Positions 8,848 to 16,757 of a DNA stretch of 64,000 nt are shown piece after piece (positions within the stretch are counted from its first letter, which is position 1; the number at the start of each line of letters is the position of its first letter). A program made the position numbers and the translations under genes. The notes beneath the pieces were generated by a model, which did not search any database, was not told the DNA's origin, and saw only the letters and a list, made by a program, of their open reading frames with translations. Source of the DNA: Candidatus Lucifugimonas marina (lineage in GTDB: Bacteria; Chloroflexota; Dehalococcoidia; Lucifugimonadales; Lucifugimonadaceae); NCBI GenBank assembly GCA_029593915.1, contig CP046147.1, forward strand, positions 1,054,001 through 1,118,000, written 5' to 3'.

Positions 8848-9690
8848 CTAAAGCGGTTTCCAAACGGATTTTCCGCCCTCGGTGACCACGTTGCCGATGC
8901 TTGAACCTGTCGCCAGATGCCCGGTGAAAACGATCCAATCTTGTGTCGCTGCGAGCATGAGAATGCCCTTGCGTGACTGGGTCGACATTGCCGTGTTCCA
9001 GTCAAACGTGGGACACCACGACTGCTCTGTAACTTGAGCAACGCTGTGGAACAGGTCGCCGGTAATAACTGCAGTTGTGCCGCCCGATTCGATCAAGATG
9101 CATTGGTGGCCGGGAGTGTGTCCGTTTGTTGGGAGCGTGGAGATGCCGGGAGCTAGTTGTTCGACTCCGGGGATGAGCTTTAATGCTCCGAGAGATTCAA
9201 GAGGCTTTACCGATTTATCGAAAGCTGGGTTTTCGTTTTCAGGTTTCGAATAGTGCTCCCAATCGCGTTCGGCAATCCAGTGGGTCGCATTCGGGAACGT
9301 GAGTCGGGGCGTATCGCCGTCGTAAGTCACGTTCCAACCGATGTGATCGCCGTGACAGTGAGTTGTAACTACGATATCGATGTCTTCTGGTTGTACTCCA
9401 AGTGCCGCCAGATTTTCGAGTAGTTTTCCGCTTTCACCTGTGTGTTCGTTGACCACATCACCCATGCCCGCGTCGACAAGGATGGTAGGACCTTCTCCGT
9501 TCGTCGCACGAATCAAATGGCCTCGCCAGTCGGGGTGCCACTTGCCTTCCGGAGTGAGTGCAATCGAACGGTATGGATCCCAAGCTTCAGGCGGCACGTC
9601 GGTGAAGATGGTGCCGGGATCACGTGGTAACGAAGGTCCGTCGAGCACAGCCGTGATTTCGTAATCGCCGATTGTCAGTGATGTGGTCAT
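8848..9690 (-). CDS. MBL-fold metallo-hydrolase
   Basis: The 280-residue product has the metallo-beta-lactamase zinc motif HxHxDH in VVTTHCHGDHIGWN (about 111-124), followed by a NGHTPGHQ motif (about 192-199) and TAVITGDLFH (about 208-217), the usual remaining metal ligands. The family includes lactonases, glyoxalases and other hydrolases; the architecture is closest to the lactonase-like cytosolic group. It is 5 bp downstream of the RraA-like gene and 27 bp upstream of hyuB in one operon. Hydrolysis of a lactone or ester intermediate is a reasonable inference, not shown by the sequence. Confidence 0.9.
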   Translation of the reverse strand: MTTSLTIGDYEITAVLDGPSLPRDPGTIFTDVPPEAWDPYRSIALTPEGKWHPDWRGHLIRATNGEGPTILVDAGMGDVVNEHTGESGKLLENLAALGVQPEDIDIVVTTHCHGDHIGWNVTYDGDTPRLTFPNATHWIAERDWEHYSKPENENPAFDKSVKPLESLGALKLIPGVEQLAPGISTLPTNGHTPGHQCILIESGGTTAVITGDLFHSVAQVTEQSWCPTFDWNTAMSTQSRKGILMLAATQDWIVFTGHLATGSSIGNVVTEGGKSVWKPL

Positions 9691-9695
9691 TGGGA

Positions 9696-10442
9696 CTAGA
9701 GTCCTCGTTCCTTCTTAACCCGTCGCCATTCTTCGAACGATTCAGGCTGTGGTGGGTAGTACGTGCCGGGTGCGACGTTTTCAGCTTCAATTTTGGTCTT
9801 GATGTAGTTTTCGACCTCTTCGTGCTCGATAGCGTGGTCGGCCACTTCTGCTGCCATCCATGAAGGAACAACGATTACGCCGTCGTCGTCGCCGACTAAT
9901 ACGTCGCCGGGACGAACGAGTGCGCCACCGATGTTGACCTGAACGTCTTCTTCTGCAGGAGTAGCGGTTGGGCCACCATGCAGGCTACGAGCGGTTGCGT
10001 AAACAGCAAGATCGTAGTCTTCGTCACGAAGGACATCGAGGTCACGGATTGCTCCATCGATGACTACACCGTCAGCGTTGTTCATCTTGAGTTGGAGCAG
10101 TTTTACGTCGCCAGCCACAACGGTTTTAACATCGCTGGCGATATCGGCAACCAGCACATCTCCGGGACCACATTTGCCCATCGCTCGGTACTCGGGAGAT
10201 TCTGGTCCGTTTGGGTTTTCAGCCATGATGTCGGGGCGGTTGGGCAAGAAGCGCAGTGTCTTGGCTCGTGCTGCCAATTTTCGCCCCATCGTGTAGTTCT
10301 GGAGGCCTTCGCATACGCACAGAGGAGATCCAAAATAGCGAACAGCGTTGTAAACCGTGGCTGTTGGAATCGATTTGAGTTTTTCTAAAACCTCGTCTGG
10401 CACGTGGACGGGTTTCATGTCGAAAGTTGGAATATCAGCCAT
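9696..10442 (-). CDS. RraA family protein, class II aldolase-like (4-carboxy-4-hydroxy-2-oxoadipate aldolase type)
   Basis: The 248-residue product matches the RraA/HMG aldolase family. It carries the DGAIRD motif (about 134-139), which in metal-dependent 4-hydroxy-4-methyl-2-oxoglutarate / CHA aldolases contributes the arginine and aspartate, and a [18 protein letters not shown] segment (about 171-188). Such enzymes cleave or decarboxylate beta-hydroxy-oxo acids; others bind RNase E. With no RNase E near and degradation genes downstream, an aldolase or oxaloacetate decarboxylase role is more likely. It is the first gene of the minus-strand operon running to about 711. The C-terminal 60 residues form a charged extension. 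Confidence 0.85.
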   Translation of the reverse strand: MADIPTFDMKPVHVPDEVLEKLKSIPTATVYNAVRYFGSPLCVCEGLQNYTMGRKLAARAKTLRFLPNRPDIMAENPNGPESPEYRAMGKCGPGDVLVADIASDVKTVVAGDVKLLQLKMNNADGVVIDGAIRDLDVLRDEDYDLAVYATARSLHGGPTATPAEEDVQVNIGGALVRPGDVLVGDDDGVIVVPSWMAAEVADHAIEHEEVENYIKTKIEAENVAPGTYYPPQPESFEEWRRVKKERGL

Positions 10443-10519
10443 CGTTTGAGTCTTCTCGATTTATGTAGGCAGGTTGTGTTTGATTCGACACTCAGGGAGA
10501 GTCGATTAATACTGGGCGG

Positions 10520-10549
10520 ATAGTACTCTCGGGAGTTGAGTTGTCGCAA
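10520..10549 (-). promoter_or_regulatory. Candidate promoter of the RraA-HyuB-HyuA operon
   Basis: On the minus strand TTGCGA (10544-10549) and TACTAT (10520-10525) are spaced by 18 bp, each matching four of six consensus bases, about 78 bp upstream of the RraA start codon. It is the best sigma70-like pair seen in this divergent spacer, but the match is modest. Confidence 0.35.
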
Positions 10550-10693
10550 CTGGTTTTGGTGGATGTTGGACCGTTCTCACTGAGCCGTTATTTTCATCGC
10601 AAAGTGCTGCGTTTTGCCTTCGACAGTAGTAGGGTTTGCGGCAACCGTAAAATCAAGCTTGCTTGCTAGATAAACCAGTAAGAGAGAACCCTG

Positions 10694-11875
10694 ATGTTGC
10701 CACCCGGCAAGCCATTATCGAGATTCAAAGTTTTGGACCTTAGCCGAGTTCGGGCAGGACCGACGTGCGTTCGCCAGCTTGCCGATTGGGGTGCTGACGT
10801 GATCAAGATCGAAGCTCCGCCAGATGGCAAAGAGGGCTTGGGTGGAGATCGAGATAATTCAGATTTCCAGAATCTTCACCGCAATAAACGATCGCTTACT
10901 TTGAATCTCAAAGCTGAAGAAGGTCGAGAGATTTTTTACAAGCTGGTCGCCGACGCTGATGTGGTTGTAGAAAACTATCGACCTGACGTGAAGAATCGAC
11001 TAGGAGCCGACTACGAGACTCTCGCCAAGATAAACGAACGAATTATTTTGGTCAGCATCTCGGGATTCGGTCAGGACGGTCCGTACGGCAATCGGGCGGG
11101 TTTCGATCAAATCGCGCAGGGTATGGGCGGTTTGATGTCGATCACGGGTGCGCCGGGTGAAGGACCGATGCGAGTAGGTATTCCGGTTGCTGATCTCTGC
11201 GCTGGAATGTTCGCGGCACAGGGCACAATGTTGGCTTTGCTTGAACGAGAGGTCTCGGGCAAAGGTCAGTGGGTACGAACTTCACTGCTTGAGGCGATGG
11301 TTCAGATGCTCGATTTTCAAGCAGCTCGCTTCCTGAAAGAGGGTGAAGTGCCTGGACAAGCGGGTAACGACCATCCCACAAACATTCCAACAGGCGTGTT
11401 CCCAACTTCGGATGGTCACATCAACATCGCTGTTGCGGGTGGGGTGATGTTCGAACGGTGTTGCGATGCGCTTGGACATCCTGAGTGGAATGATGATCCA
11501 CTTTTTTCGACCAGTGCCGCTCGTTCGAAGAACCGTGTTCAGATGAACAAGGTGATTTCCGAAGTTACTCGGACAAATACCAGCGAACACTGGATTGAAC
11601 TGCTAAACGACGTTGGATGTCCGGCGGGTCCGATCAACTCGATGGATCAAGTGTTTGCCGATCCGCAGGTGCAGCATCTGGAGATGTCGGTTGATGTTGA
11701 CCATCCACGACTCGGAACATTTGGAGTTGTGAATCAGGCGATCAAAATGAGTCGAACTCCGTCGGAAGTTCGAACAGCAACTCCCGATCAGGGCGAGCAT
11801 ACAGACTCGGTTCTGAGAGAGCTTGGTTACGACGAATCTACAATCAAACGTTTCCATGAAAACGGTGTTGTTTAG
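10694..11875 (+). CDS. CaiB/BaiF family class III CoA-transferase
   Basis: At 393 residues this is a complete class III (formyl-CoA transferase type) CoA-transferase. The N-terminal LSRVRAGPTCVRQLADWGADVIKIE block (split over residues 16-40) is typical. The catalytic aspartate that forms the aspartyl-CoA anhydride is Asp167 in GIPVADLCAGMF. It moves CoA between carboxylic acids, activating a substrate for beta-oxidation-like steps. It starts the plus-strand unit divergent from the hydantoinase operon and is followed 73 bp later by a crotonase-fold gene, so the pair probably acts on the same acyl group. The acid substrate is unknown. Confidence 0.92.
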   Translation: MLPPGKPLSRFKVLDLSRVRAGPTCVRQLADWGADVIKIEAPPDGKEGLGGDRDNSDFQNLHRNKRSLTLNLKAEEGREIFYKLVADADVVVENYRPDVKNRLGADYETLAKINERIILVSISGFGQDGPYGNRAGFDQIAQGMGGLMSITGAPGEGPMRVGIPVADLCAGMFAAQGTMLALLEREVSGKGQWVRTSLLEAMVQMLDFQAARFLKEGEVPGQAGNDHPTNIPTGVFPTSDGHINIAVAGGVMFERCCDALGHPEWNDDPLFSTSAARSKNRVQMNKVISEVTRTNTSEHWIELLNDVGCPAGPINSMDQVFADPQVQHLEMSVDVDHPRLGTFGVVNQAIKMSRTPSEVRTATPDQGEHTDSVLRELGYDESTIKRFHENGVV

Positions 11876-11948
11876 TCGGTTATGTTAGCCGCCTAACTAT
11901 TTTCAAACTTCGTACCGCTAATCGAACTATTACTTAAGGAATAAAAAC

Positions 11949-12752
11949 ATGAGGCAGCTTCAGCTGCGGACCGACAAGATGCAGGCATACGTCGAAGATG
12001 GCGTTGGTTGGATCACCTTTAATCAGCCGAACAAACGCAACGCTGTGTCGCTGGCAATGTGGGAAGCGGTGCCTGAAATCATTGAAGATTTCATATCGAC
12101 CGGCGATGTGCGTGTCGTTGTATTGAAGGGTGCGGGAGACAAAGCATTCGTATCTGGAGCCGATATTTCCGAGTTCGAGGAAGTGCGCAATACGCCAAAA
12201 CAGATCGAACTGTACGAGGCTGCGACAGGTGCATGCCATGCTGCTCTGCAGTCGTTGGAGATTCCTTTGATCGCGATGATTCGCGGATTTTGCATTGGTG
12301 GCGGAATGGCGATTGCGCTTTCGGCTGATTTGCGAATCACCGCTGATGACGGGCAGTTCGGCGTGCCTGCTGCCAAGCTGGGCTTGGGCTATGGGTATGG
12401 CGGAATTAAGGAACTGATGAACATTGTGGGACCTTCATTCGCCAAAGAGATTTTCTTCACAGGTGGGCGGTTTAGCGCGAGTGACGCTGAGACGATGGGA
12501 CTAGTAAACCGAGTCGTGCCTGTGGGCGAACTGGAAGCCACGGTTTCGACGTTTGCTAAAACTATTGCCGATAACGCTCCTATGACCGTCAAAGCTGCTA
12601 AGGCGGCGATCAACGAAGGCACGAAAAATCCCGATGAGCGTGATTTGGATCGAGTCGCTGAGATGGTCGAAGCATGCTTCAACTCAGAGGACTACAAAGA
12701 AGGTCGCCGAGCGTTCATGGAAAAGCGAAAACCGCAGTTCCAGGGACGATAG
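11949..12752 (+). CDS. Enoyl-CoA hydratase/isomerase (crotonase) family protein with both hydratase glutamates replaced
   Basis: The 267-residue crotonase fold is intact, with oxyanion-hole segments SGADISEFEEV (about 65-75) and IRGFCIGGGMAIALSADLRI. Aligned by eye to classical enoyl-CoA hydratase, the first catalytic Glu (GGGCELA) is Ala here (GGGMAIA) and the second (FGQPEILLG) is also Ala (FGVPAAKLG). Canonical syn-hydration is therefore unlikely; crotonase relatives with other residues act as isomerases, decarboxylases, hydrolases or C-C lyases. It follows the CoA-transferase on the same strand. Several in-frame starts exist near the N-terminus; the first ATG gives the best family length. 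Confidence 0.88.
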   Translation: MRQLQLRTDKMQAYVEDGVGWITFNQPNKRNAVSLAMWEAVPEIIEDFISTGDVRVVVLKGAGDKAFVSGADISEFEEVRNTPKQIELYEAATGACHAALQSLEIPLIAMIRGFCIGGGMAIALSADLRITADDGQFGVPAAKLGLGYGYGGIKELMNIVGPSFAKEIFFTGGRFSASDAETMGLVNRVVPVGELEATVSTFAKTIADNAPMTVKAAKAAINEGTKNPDERDLDRVAEMVEACFNSEDYKEGRRAFMEKRKPQFQGR

Positions 12753-12913
12753 GGGCACTGTGGTGCTTTCTTAAAACAATGCACGGTCAACAAAACCTCC
12801 ACGGTTTCCACATGGGGTTTCTTTGCTGGCTTAGCGGTTGACTCGCGATGCTGAGTAGTACGTAGACGCTGGATGATCTGCGTTGGGCTGTGACTACTCG
12901 GGAGTGGTTAGCG

Positions 12914-13702
12914 ATGTCGCCAGACAATGACGTTCAAGACGGTGCGATCGAACACGATGAGCAAAAGGGCAAGCTAACTCTTGTTGGTTTAGGTCCTGGA
13001 GATGTGAAGCAGATCACCCCGGCGGCGCTAGAAGCTCTATCTGAGTCCGACGTCGTCATCGGTTACAAGCTCTACTTGCGCCAAATCAAAGATCTTGTCG
13101 ACCAAACTCGCGTTCAGGAATTCCCGATGGGTAAAGAACAGGAACGTGCGTTAGAAGCGTTCCGGTTGGCTTTAGAGGGCATGAAGGTCGCCGTGGTTAC
13201 TGGCGGTTACGCCGGTGTTTACGACATGGCTGCCCCGGTGTTCGAGCTGGTTGCCGAGATGGAAGCAGACGAGCGTTCGCTGGTTGACATCGAAGTTATT
13301 CCCGGCATTACAGCTGTGAACATGGCAGCATCGACGGTTGGATCGCCGCTGGCACAGGATTTCGCGGTGATCAGTCTTAGCGATAGATTCGTGCCGTGGG
13401 AGCAGATCGAAAAGCGACTTGATGCGGTTGCAGGTGCCGACATGGTGGTTGCTCTATACGAACCGTCGAGCAGGCATCGTCCGGGGCAACTTGGCAAGGC
13501 CCAAGAGGTTTTGCTGAAGCATCGTTCGAGTAATACGCCTGTAACCGTCGCTCGTGAAATCACTCAGCCATCCGAGAAAATCGGCATCACATCGCTCGAA
13601 AAGATGACCGAGCTAGAGCACGACAAACGCACGGTGATCATTGTCGGCAATTCGAAAACGAAATCAGTTGGCGATTGGATGATTACTCCCCGGGCGTATT
13701 AG
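12914..13702 (+). CDS. cobJ: Precorrin-3B C17-methyltransferase
   Basis: This is an S-adenosylmethionine-dependent tetrapyrrole methyltransferase of the CobJ/CbiH type, which methylates C17 with ring contraction in corrin synthesis. Family blocks are LTLVGLGPGDVKQITPAALEA near the N-terminus, VVTGGYAGVYDMA, VIPGITAVNMAAS and ALYEPSSRHRPGQL. A GTG at 12890 is possible, but the ATG at 12914 has a GGAG 9 bases upstream, giving 262 residues. No other cobalamin biosynthesis gene lies in the window, so this is an orphan cobJ. It may belong to a scattered pathway or act in scavenging. It converges on the lipoprotein gene with a 19 bp gap. Confidence 0.88.
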   Translation: MSPDNDVQDGAIEHDEQKGKLTLVGLGPGDVKQITPAALEALSESDVVIGYKLYLRQIKDLVDQTRVQEFPMGKEQERALEAFRLALEGMKVAVVTGGYAGVYDMAAPVFELVAEMEADERSLVDIEVIPGITAVNMAASTVGSPLAQDFAVISLSDRFVPWEQIEKRLDAVAGADMVVALYEPSSRHRPGQLGKAQEVLLKHRSSNTPVTVAREITQPSEKIGITSLEKMTELEHDKRTVIIVGNSKTKSVGDWMITPRAY

Positions 13703-13721
13703 CTACGCCTGAGGTGATGCT

Positions 13722-14198
13722 TTACTCGGGCAGTTCGGCAATTAGAGCCTTGCATGATTCAATCTCTAGTTCGCACAGCATGACTACATTACCGACTACT
13801 GCGTAAGCATCCCAGCGTCGAGGCGGTTGCTTGCTGTAGCCGACCGCTCCTTTATTGACTGCAGCTTCGGCTAGTTCAACGCCGTGCTCCAAAGCAGCGG
13901 GATGAGATTCGTAAAACCTTAGCTCGACATCTTTTTGCGAGTAGAACCCGTACCACGCATCGTTTGCGCTGGGCAGAGTGTCTAGTTCGAACTGAGTGAT
14001 AGCTTTGTAGCCGACTGCAGTAAAGTCATCGATTTCGTAGATGTTGTCGTTAGCGACAAATAACGAATTTTCGCCTTCCGCAGTGCGGGGTGTTTCAGAG
14101 TCATTGCTGATCAGCTCGGAAGATGAATTTTCTGGGCCACATGCCGCAAGAGCCAGCAGGAGGAGGAGAAGCGAAATTGCCACGCGTAGGTTCAACAT
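13722..14198 (-). CDS. Hypothetical lipoprotein
   Basis: The 158-residue product begins with a short charged segment, a leucine-rich hydrophobic core and the lipobox LAAC (Cys20 after cleavage), so it should be exported and lipid-anchored. The mature part has no recognised domain; it contains two cysteines in the C-terminal CELEIESCKALIAELPE stretch that could form a disulfide. Its opposite strand carries an open frame, but the signal peptide on this strand decides the call. Function unknown. Confidence 0.7.
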   Translation of the reverse strand: MLNLRVAISLLLLLLALAACGPENSSSELISNDSETPRTAEGENSLFVANDNIYEIDDFTAVGYKAITQFELDTLPSANDAWYGFYSQKDVELRFYESHPAALEHGVELAEAAVNKGAVGYSKQPPRRWDAYAVVGNVVMLCELEIESCKALIAELPE

Positions 14199-14304
14199 CT
14201 TTGCCCCAAAATATCGATCTGCATCAGTCGAGTTTCATGTTCATTGGTCGTCAGATAGTAGCGCAGTCTGTCACCGAGCACCGAGGTTAAATCGAAGACT
14301 CGAT

Positions 14305-14712
14305 ATGATGAAAATCATGATCGTGTTCAAGGGTGTGATAATCGAAGAATCGCTGGCTGATCTCAATGTACTTTCTCATGTGAAGATCGTTTCAACTCGC
14401 GTCGAGCCTGTGACTGACGCACACGAAACCCCGTGGGCAAAGCAGTGGACACTTCATAATGTCGAGATCTCAGGTGAAGAGGCGTTACATGTAGCCGGTG
14501 AAATTTCTAATTCGTTAGTCGCTGATCACGCTTGGTACGCTGACTTCAAGAGTTTAGAGCTCCACTACATCATTTACCGAGGAAAGGTATTCATGGTGGA
14601 TCGGACCAGCGCAGATCAATACAACGAGGCCAAACAGTACGGATTGTTGCTGGGGATACCAGCACATCAAGTGGATTTTCATCCTGATGTCGAGTTGTGG
14701 GAACGTAAATAA
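14305..14712 (+). CDS. Hypothetical protein
   Basis: The reading frame is longer upstream but overlaps the lipoprotein gene there. The ATG at 14305 (or the adjacent one at 14308) gives about 135 residues starting MMKIMIVFKGVIIEE, with clean coding character. It looks like a small cytosolic alpha/beta protein: alternating hydrophobic strands (KVFMVDRT near the end) and no membrane segment or signal. A cluster of acidic, tyrosine and tryptophan residues (DHAWYADFKSLELHYI) is reminiscent of small ligand-binding folds, but I do not recognise the family. Confidence 0.6.
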   Translation: MMKIMIVFKGVIIEESLADLNVLSHVKIVSTRVEPVTDAHETPWAKQWTLHNVEISGEEALHVAGEISNSLVADHAWYADFKSLELHYIIYRGKVFMVDRTSADQYNEAKQYGLLLGIPAHQVDFHPDVELWERK

Positions 14713-14778
14713 AAAAACACCTCGACTATATCCGAAGCGTTTTTACGAATCCGTATGTATGTGCGTACGTCATTTAAA

Positions 14779-14854
14779 TGGTGCCGAGGGGCGGACTCGA
14801 ACCGCCGACACATGGATTTTCAATCCATTGCTCTACCAACTGAGCTACCTCGGC
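14779..14854 (-). tRNA. tRNA-Phe (anticodon GAA)
   Basis: The reverse complement gives acceptor GCCGAGG/CCTCGGC, D-arm GCTCAGTTGGTAGAGC, anticodon stem ATGGA/TCCAT with loop TTGAAAA (anticodon GAA), T-arm with GGTTCGAGTCC, and an encoded CCA; 76 nt in all. It stands alone on the minus strand between the 14305 gene and the BioD-like gene. No convincing promoter could be read upstream, and no clear terminator downstream. Confidence 0.97.
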
Positions 14855-15020
14855 TTGGCGACCACTTAGCGTGCTATCAAGACCTAGAAGGTCGACGGCA
14901 CGGCAATCAATCGTAGCCGCGGTCTGGGAGCGAGTAAATAGACCTAACGACGAGCCTGAGGCAGTTCTTTGAATTCCTCATGTTGTTTGCGGTAATTCTT
15001 CTGGCGATGCCGATGCGCGC

Positions 15021-15029
15021 TGCTATAAT
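15021..15029 (+). promoter_or_regulatory. Extended -10 promoter
   Basis: TGCTATAAT is a perfect TATAAT preceded by the extended TGn element. The -35 region 17 bp upstream (TGGCGA) is weak, as often seen with extended -10 promoters. It lies about 100 bp upstream of the BioD-like/DRTGG gene and is its likely promoter. Confidence 0.5.
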
Positions 15030-15127
15030 TCCGCCTGCATATCGTCACCGTGATCAGTTTGGGCAGGCTACCGCTGTTATTCGCGACGATTAGTTGAATC
15101 TTATTTGTTGGGCCTTAGAGGATATTA

Positions 15128-16087
15128 ATGGCGACTCTGATCATCGCTTCAATCTCGGATCGTTCTGGAAAAACTGCAGTTGCTGCCGCATTGGCACAGC
15201 GACTGGGAACCGACGATTCACGAGTCGCTGTCGGAAAAGCTTCGGCCGGGGACTCACCCAGCAGCGTTGATGCAGAAGTGTTTGCCAGCCTGTTGCCCGA
15301 CAATCCCGCTGTTAGCGCAGCTGTAGGCGACGTAGCATCTAAGATTTCTAGCGCTGCCGGTTCGAGCAAGATCGCAATAGTCGAGGGATCATCCGATGCT
15401 AACTCGAACCTCGAGCTAGCAAGTGCGACAGACGGGCTGATTCTTCTGATTGCTCGATACGGAGAAACCGTTACAGCGGCTGCTAAAGAATATGGATCAC
15501 GCCTCGCTGGGGTAATCGTCAATGGATTGCCCAAGTTTAGGTCTGAGGACGCGGACGGTACGCTCGCTTCCGATCTTGAAACTGCTGGTGCAAAGTTGTT
15601 CGGTTCGATCCCCGATGATCGACGAATGCTTGCGCCTAAGCTCGGACAGGTAGCTGAACTACTCGGTGGCCAGTTCCTGAGTGGGGAAGAAGAGTCGGAT
15701 CGACTGTTGGACAACTTCCTTATAGGTGGTTTGGTTCTCGACTGGGGACCGTTCTACTTCTCGAGTCGCAACAACACTGGCGTTATCGTTCGTGGCGATA
15801 GGCCTGACGTTCAGCTCGCGGCTATTCAAACCGACACGACGCGTGCGCTGGTGCTCACCAAAGGTGTTCGACCTGTTGAGTATGTGATCTATGAAGCAGC
15901 CCAACGGGGTATCCCACTGGTTGTGGTTCCAGGGAATACTCACGATGTTGCAGAGCAGCTTGAGAACTTGCAGCCACAGGTTCGTTTCGATCATTCCGAC
16001 AAGTTGGAACGAATGGTCGATTTGGTTTCAGAGCACATCGATATTTCGGCTCTTGAAGACCAGTTGGCTCAACCCGCGACTCGCTAA
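15128..16087 (+). CDS. DRTGG domain protein with BioD-like P-loop domain
   Basis: The 319-residue product has an N-terminal dethiobiotin-synthetase-like NTPase domain with a P-loop variant SISDRSGKTAVAAALAQRL (about 8-26). A C-terminal DRTGG-type domain follows (VIVRGDRPDVQLAAIQ and VVVPGNTHDVAEQLE). The same pairing forms the N-terminal regulatory half of some phosphotransacetylases; here the catalytic acetyltransferase part is absent. A GAGG sits 8 bases before the ATG. Its role is probably regulatory or nucleotide-binding; no metabolic partner is adjacent. Confidence 0.8.
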   Translation: MATLIIASISDRSGKTAVAAALAQRLGTDDSRVAVGKASAGDSPSSVDAEVFASLLPDNPAVSAAVGDVASKISSAAGSSKIAIVEGSSDANSNLELASATDGLILLIARYGETVTAAAKEYGSRLAGVIVNGLPKFRSEDADGTLASDLETAGAKLFGSIPDDRRMLAPKLGQVAELLGGQFLSGEEESDRLLDNFLIGGLVLDWGPFYFSSRNNTGVIVRGDRPDVQLAAIQTDTTRALVLTKGVRPVEYVIYEAAQRGIPLVVVPGNTHDVAEQLENLQPQVRFDHSDKLERMVDLVSEHIDISALEDQLAQPATR

Positions 16088-16230
16088 AAATAGCGGAATC
16101 ACGCCATTGAGATTCGCCAGCTATTTGGCATAGTTAAACGTGTAAGTTTCACAATGTCGCGTTGATTATCGCTTCCATGTGATGACGTACTTATCTCGAT
16201 ACGCAGACGCACTGATTTCCAGAAAACTTA

Positions 16231-16668
16231 ATGAGCCTTCTCGACACAATAGCCCCACCTCGTGGTCCCAACAGGACCAGATACGGTCTGATCTTCTTCG
16301 CCAAGACAAGCTTTTTCGTTGGCGTGGCTCTCTACGGCGTGTTCGTGTTGGTTTCGTTCTTTCTCTTCGATAGCGATAGAGAGCTTGAAGTAATTCCTGC
16401 CACTCGGGTCGAATCAGAGGTCTTTGCACCTGTAATGGAATTTCTCGATGATCGCACTGTCGGTGCATATGCCGACCCCGATACCAAACTGCACTGTGGC
16501 ACTGAATTTGCAGACGCAGAATTTAAGGCTGAATACCTGAACCGTGGCTCGTGGCGTGTAAATGCGTTCTACAACCGAGTTCGCTACTACTGGCGAGTCG
16601 ATGATGTAACGCTTGCCGTTACACGTGATCCGTGGATCAAAACGAATAATCCCACGATTCAGTGCTAG
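16231..16668 (+). CDS. Hypothetical single-pass membrane protein
   Basis: The 145-residue product has one strong transmembrane helix at about residues 25-48 (FFVGVALYGVFVLVSFFLF), preceded by an Arg-rich cytoplasmic N-terminus and followed by an extracytoplasmic domain of about 95 residues with a few cysteines (LHCGTEF and the C-terminal IQC). No family is recognised. It lies 144 bp after the DRTGG gene and 90 bp before the helicase gene on the same strand. Confidence 0.65.
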   Translation: MSLLDTIAPPRGPNRTRYGLIFFAKTSFFVGVALYGVFVLVSFFLFDSDRELEVIPATRVESEVFAPVMEFLDDRTVGAYADPDTKLHCGTEFADAEFKAEYLNRGSWRVNAFYNRVRYYWRVDDVTLAVTRDPWIKTNNPTIQC

Positions 16669-16757
16669 TGATTCTCGCTGCGCGAATCTAGCGACGAATT
16701 CTCAAAATTCGTGTCAGCCAACCGTAGTTTTTTCCGGGCGGCGGCTAACATTGCTAG

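Noticed and set aside
12792..12824. Terminator after the crotonase gene (AAACCTC...GGGGTTT then CTTT)
   Set aside because: The stem is short with a G-U pair, the loop is long and the T-run is interrupted.
14041..14304. Longer N-terminus for the 14305 gene
   Set aside because: It would lie antisense over the start of a lipoprotein gene with a clear signal peptide and lipobox, and the extra residues are not protein-like.
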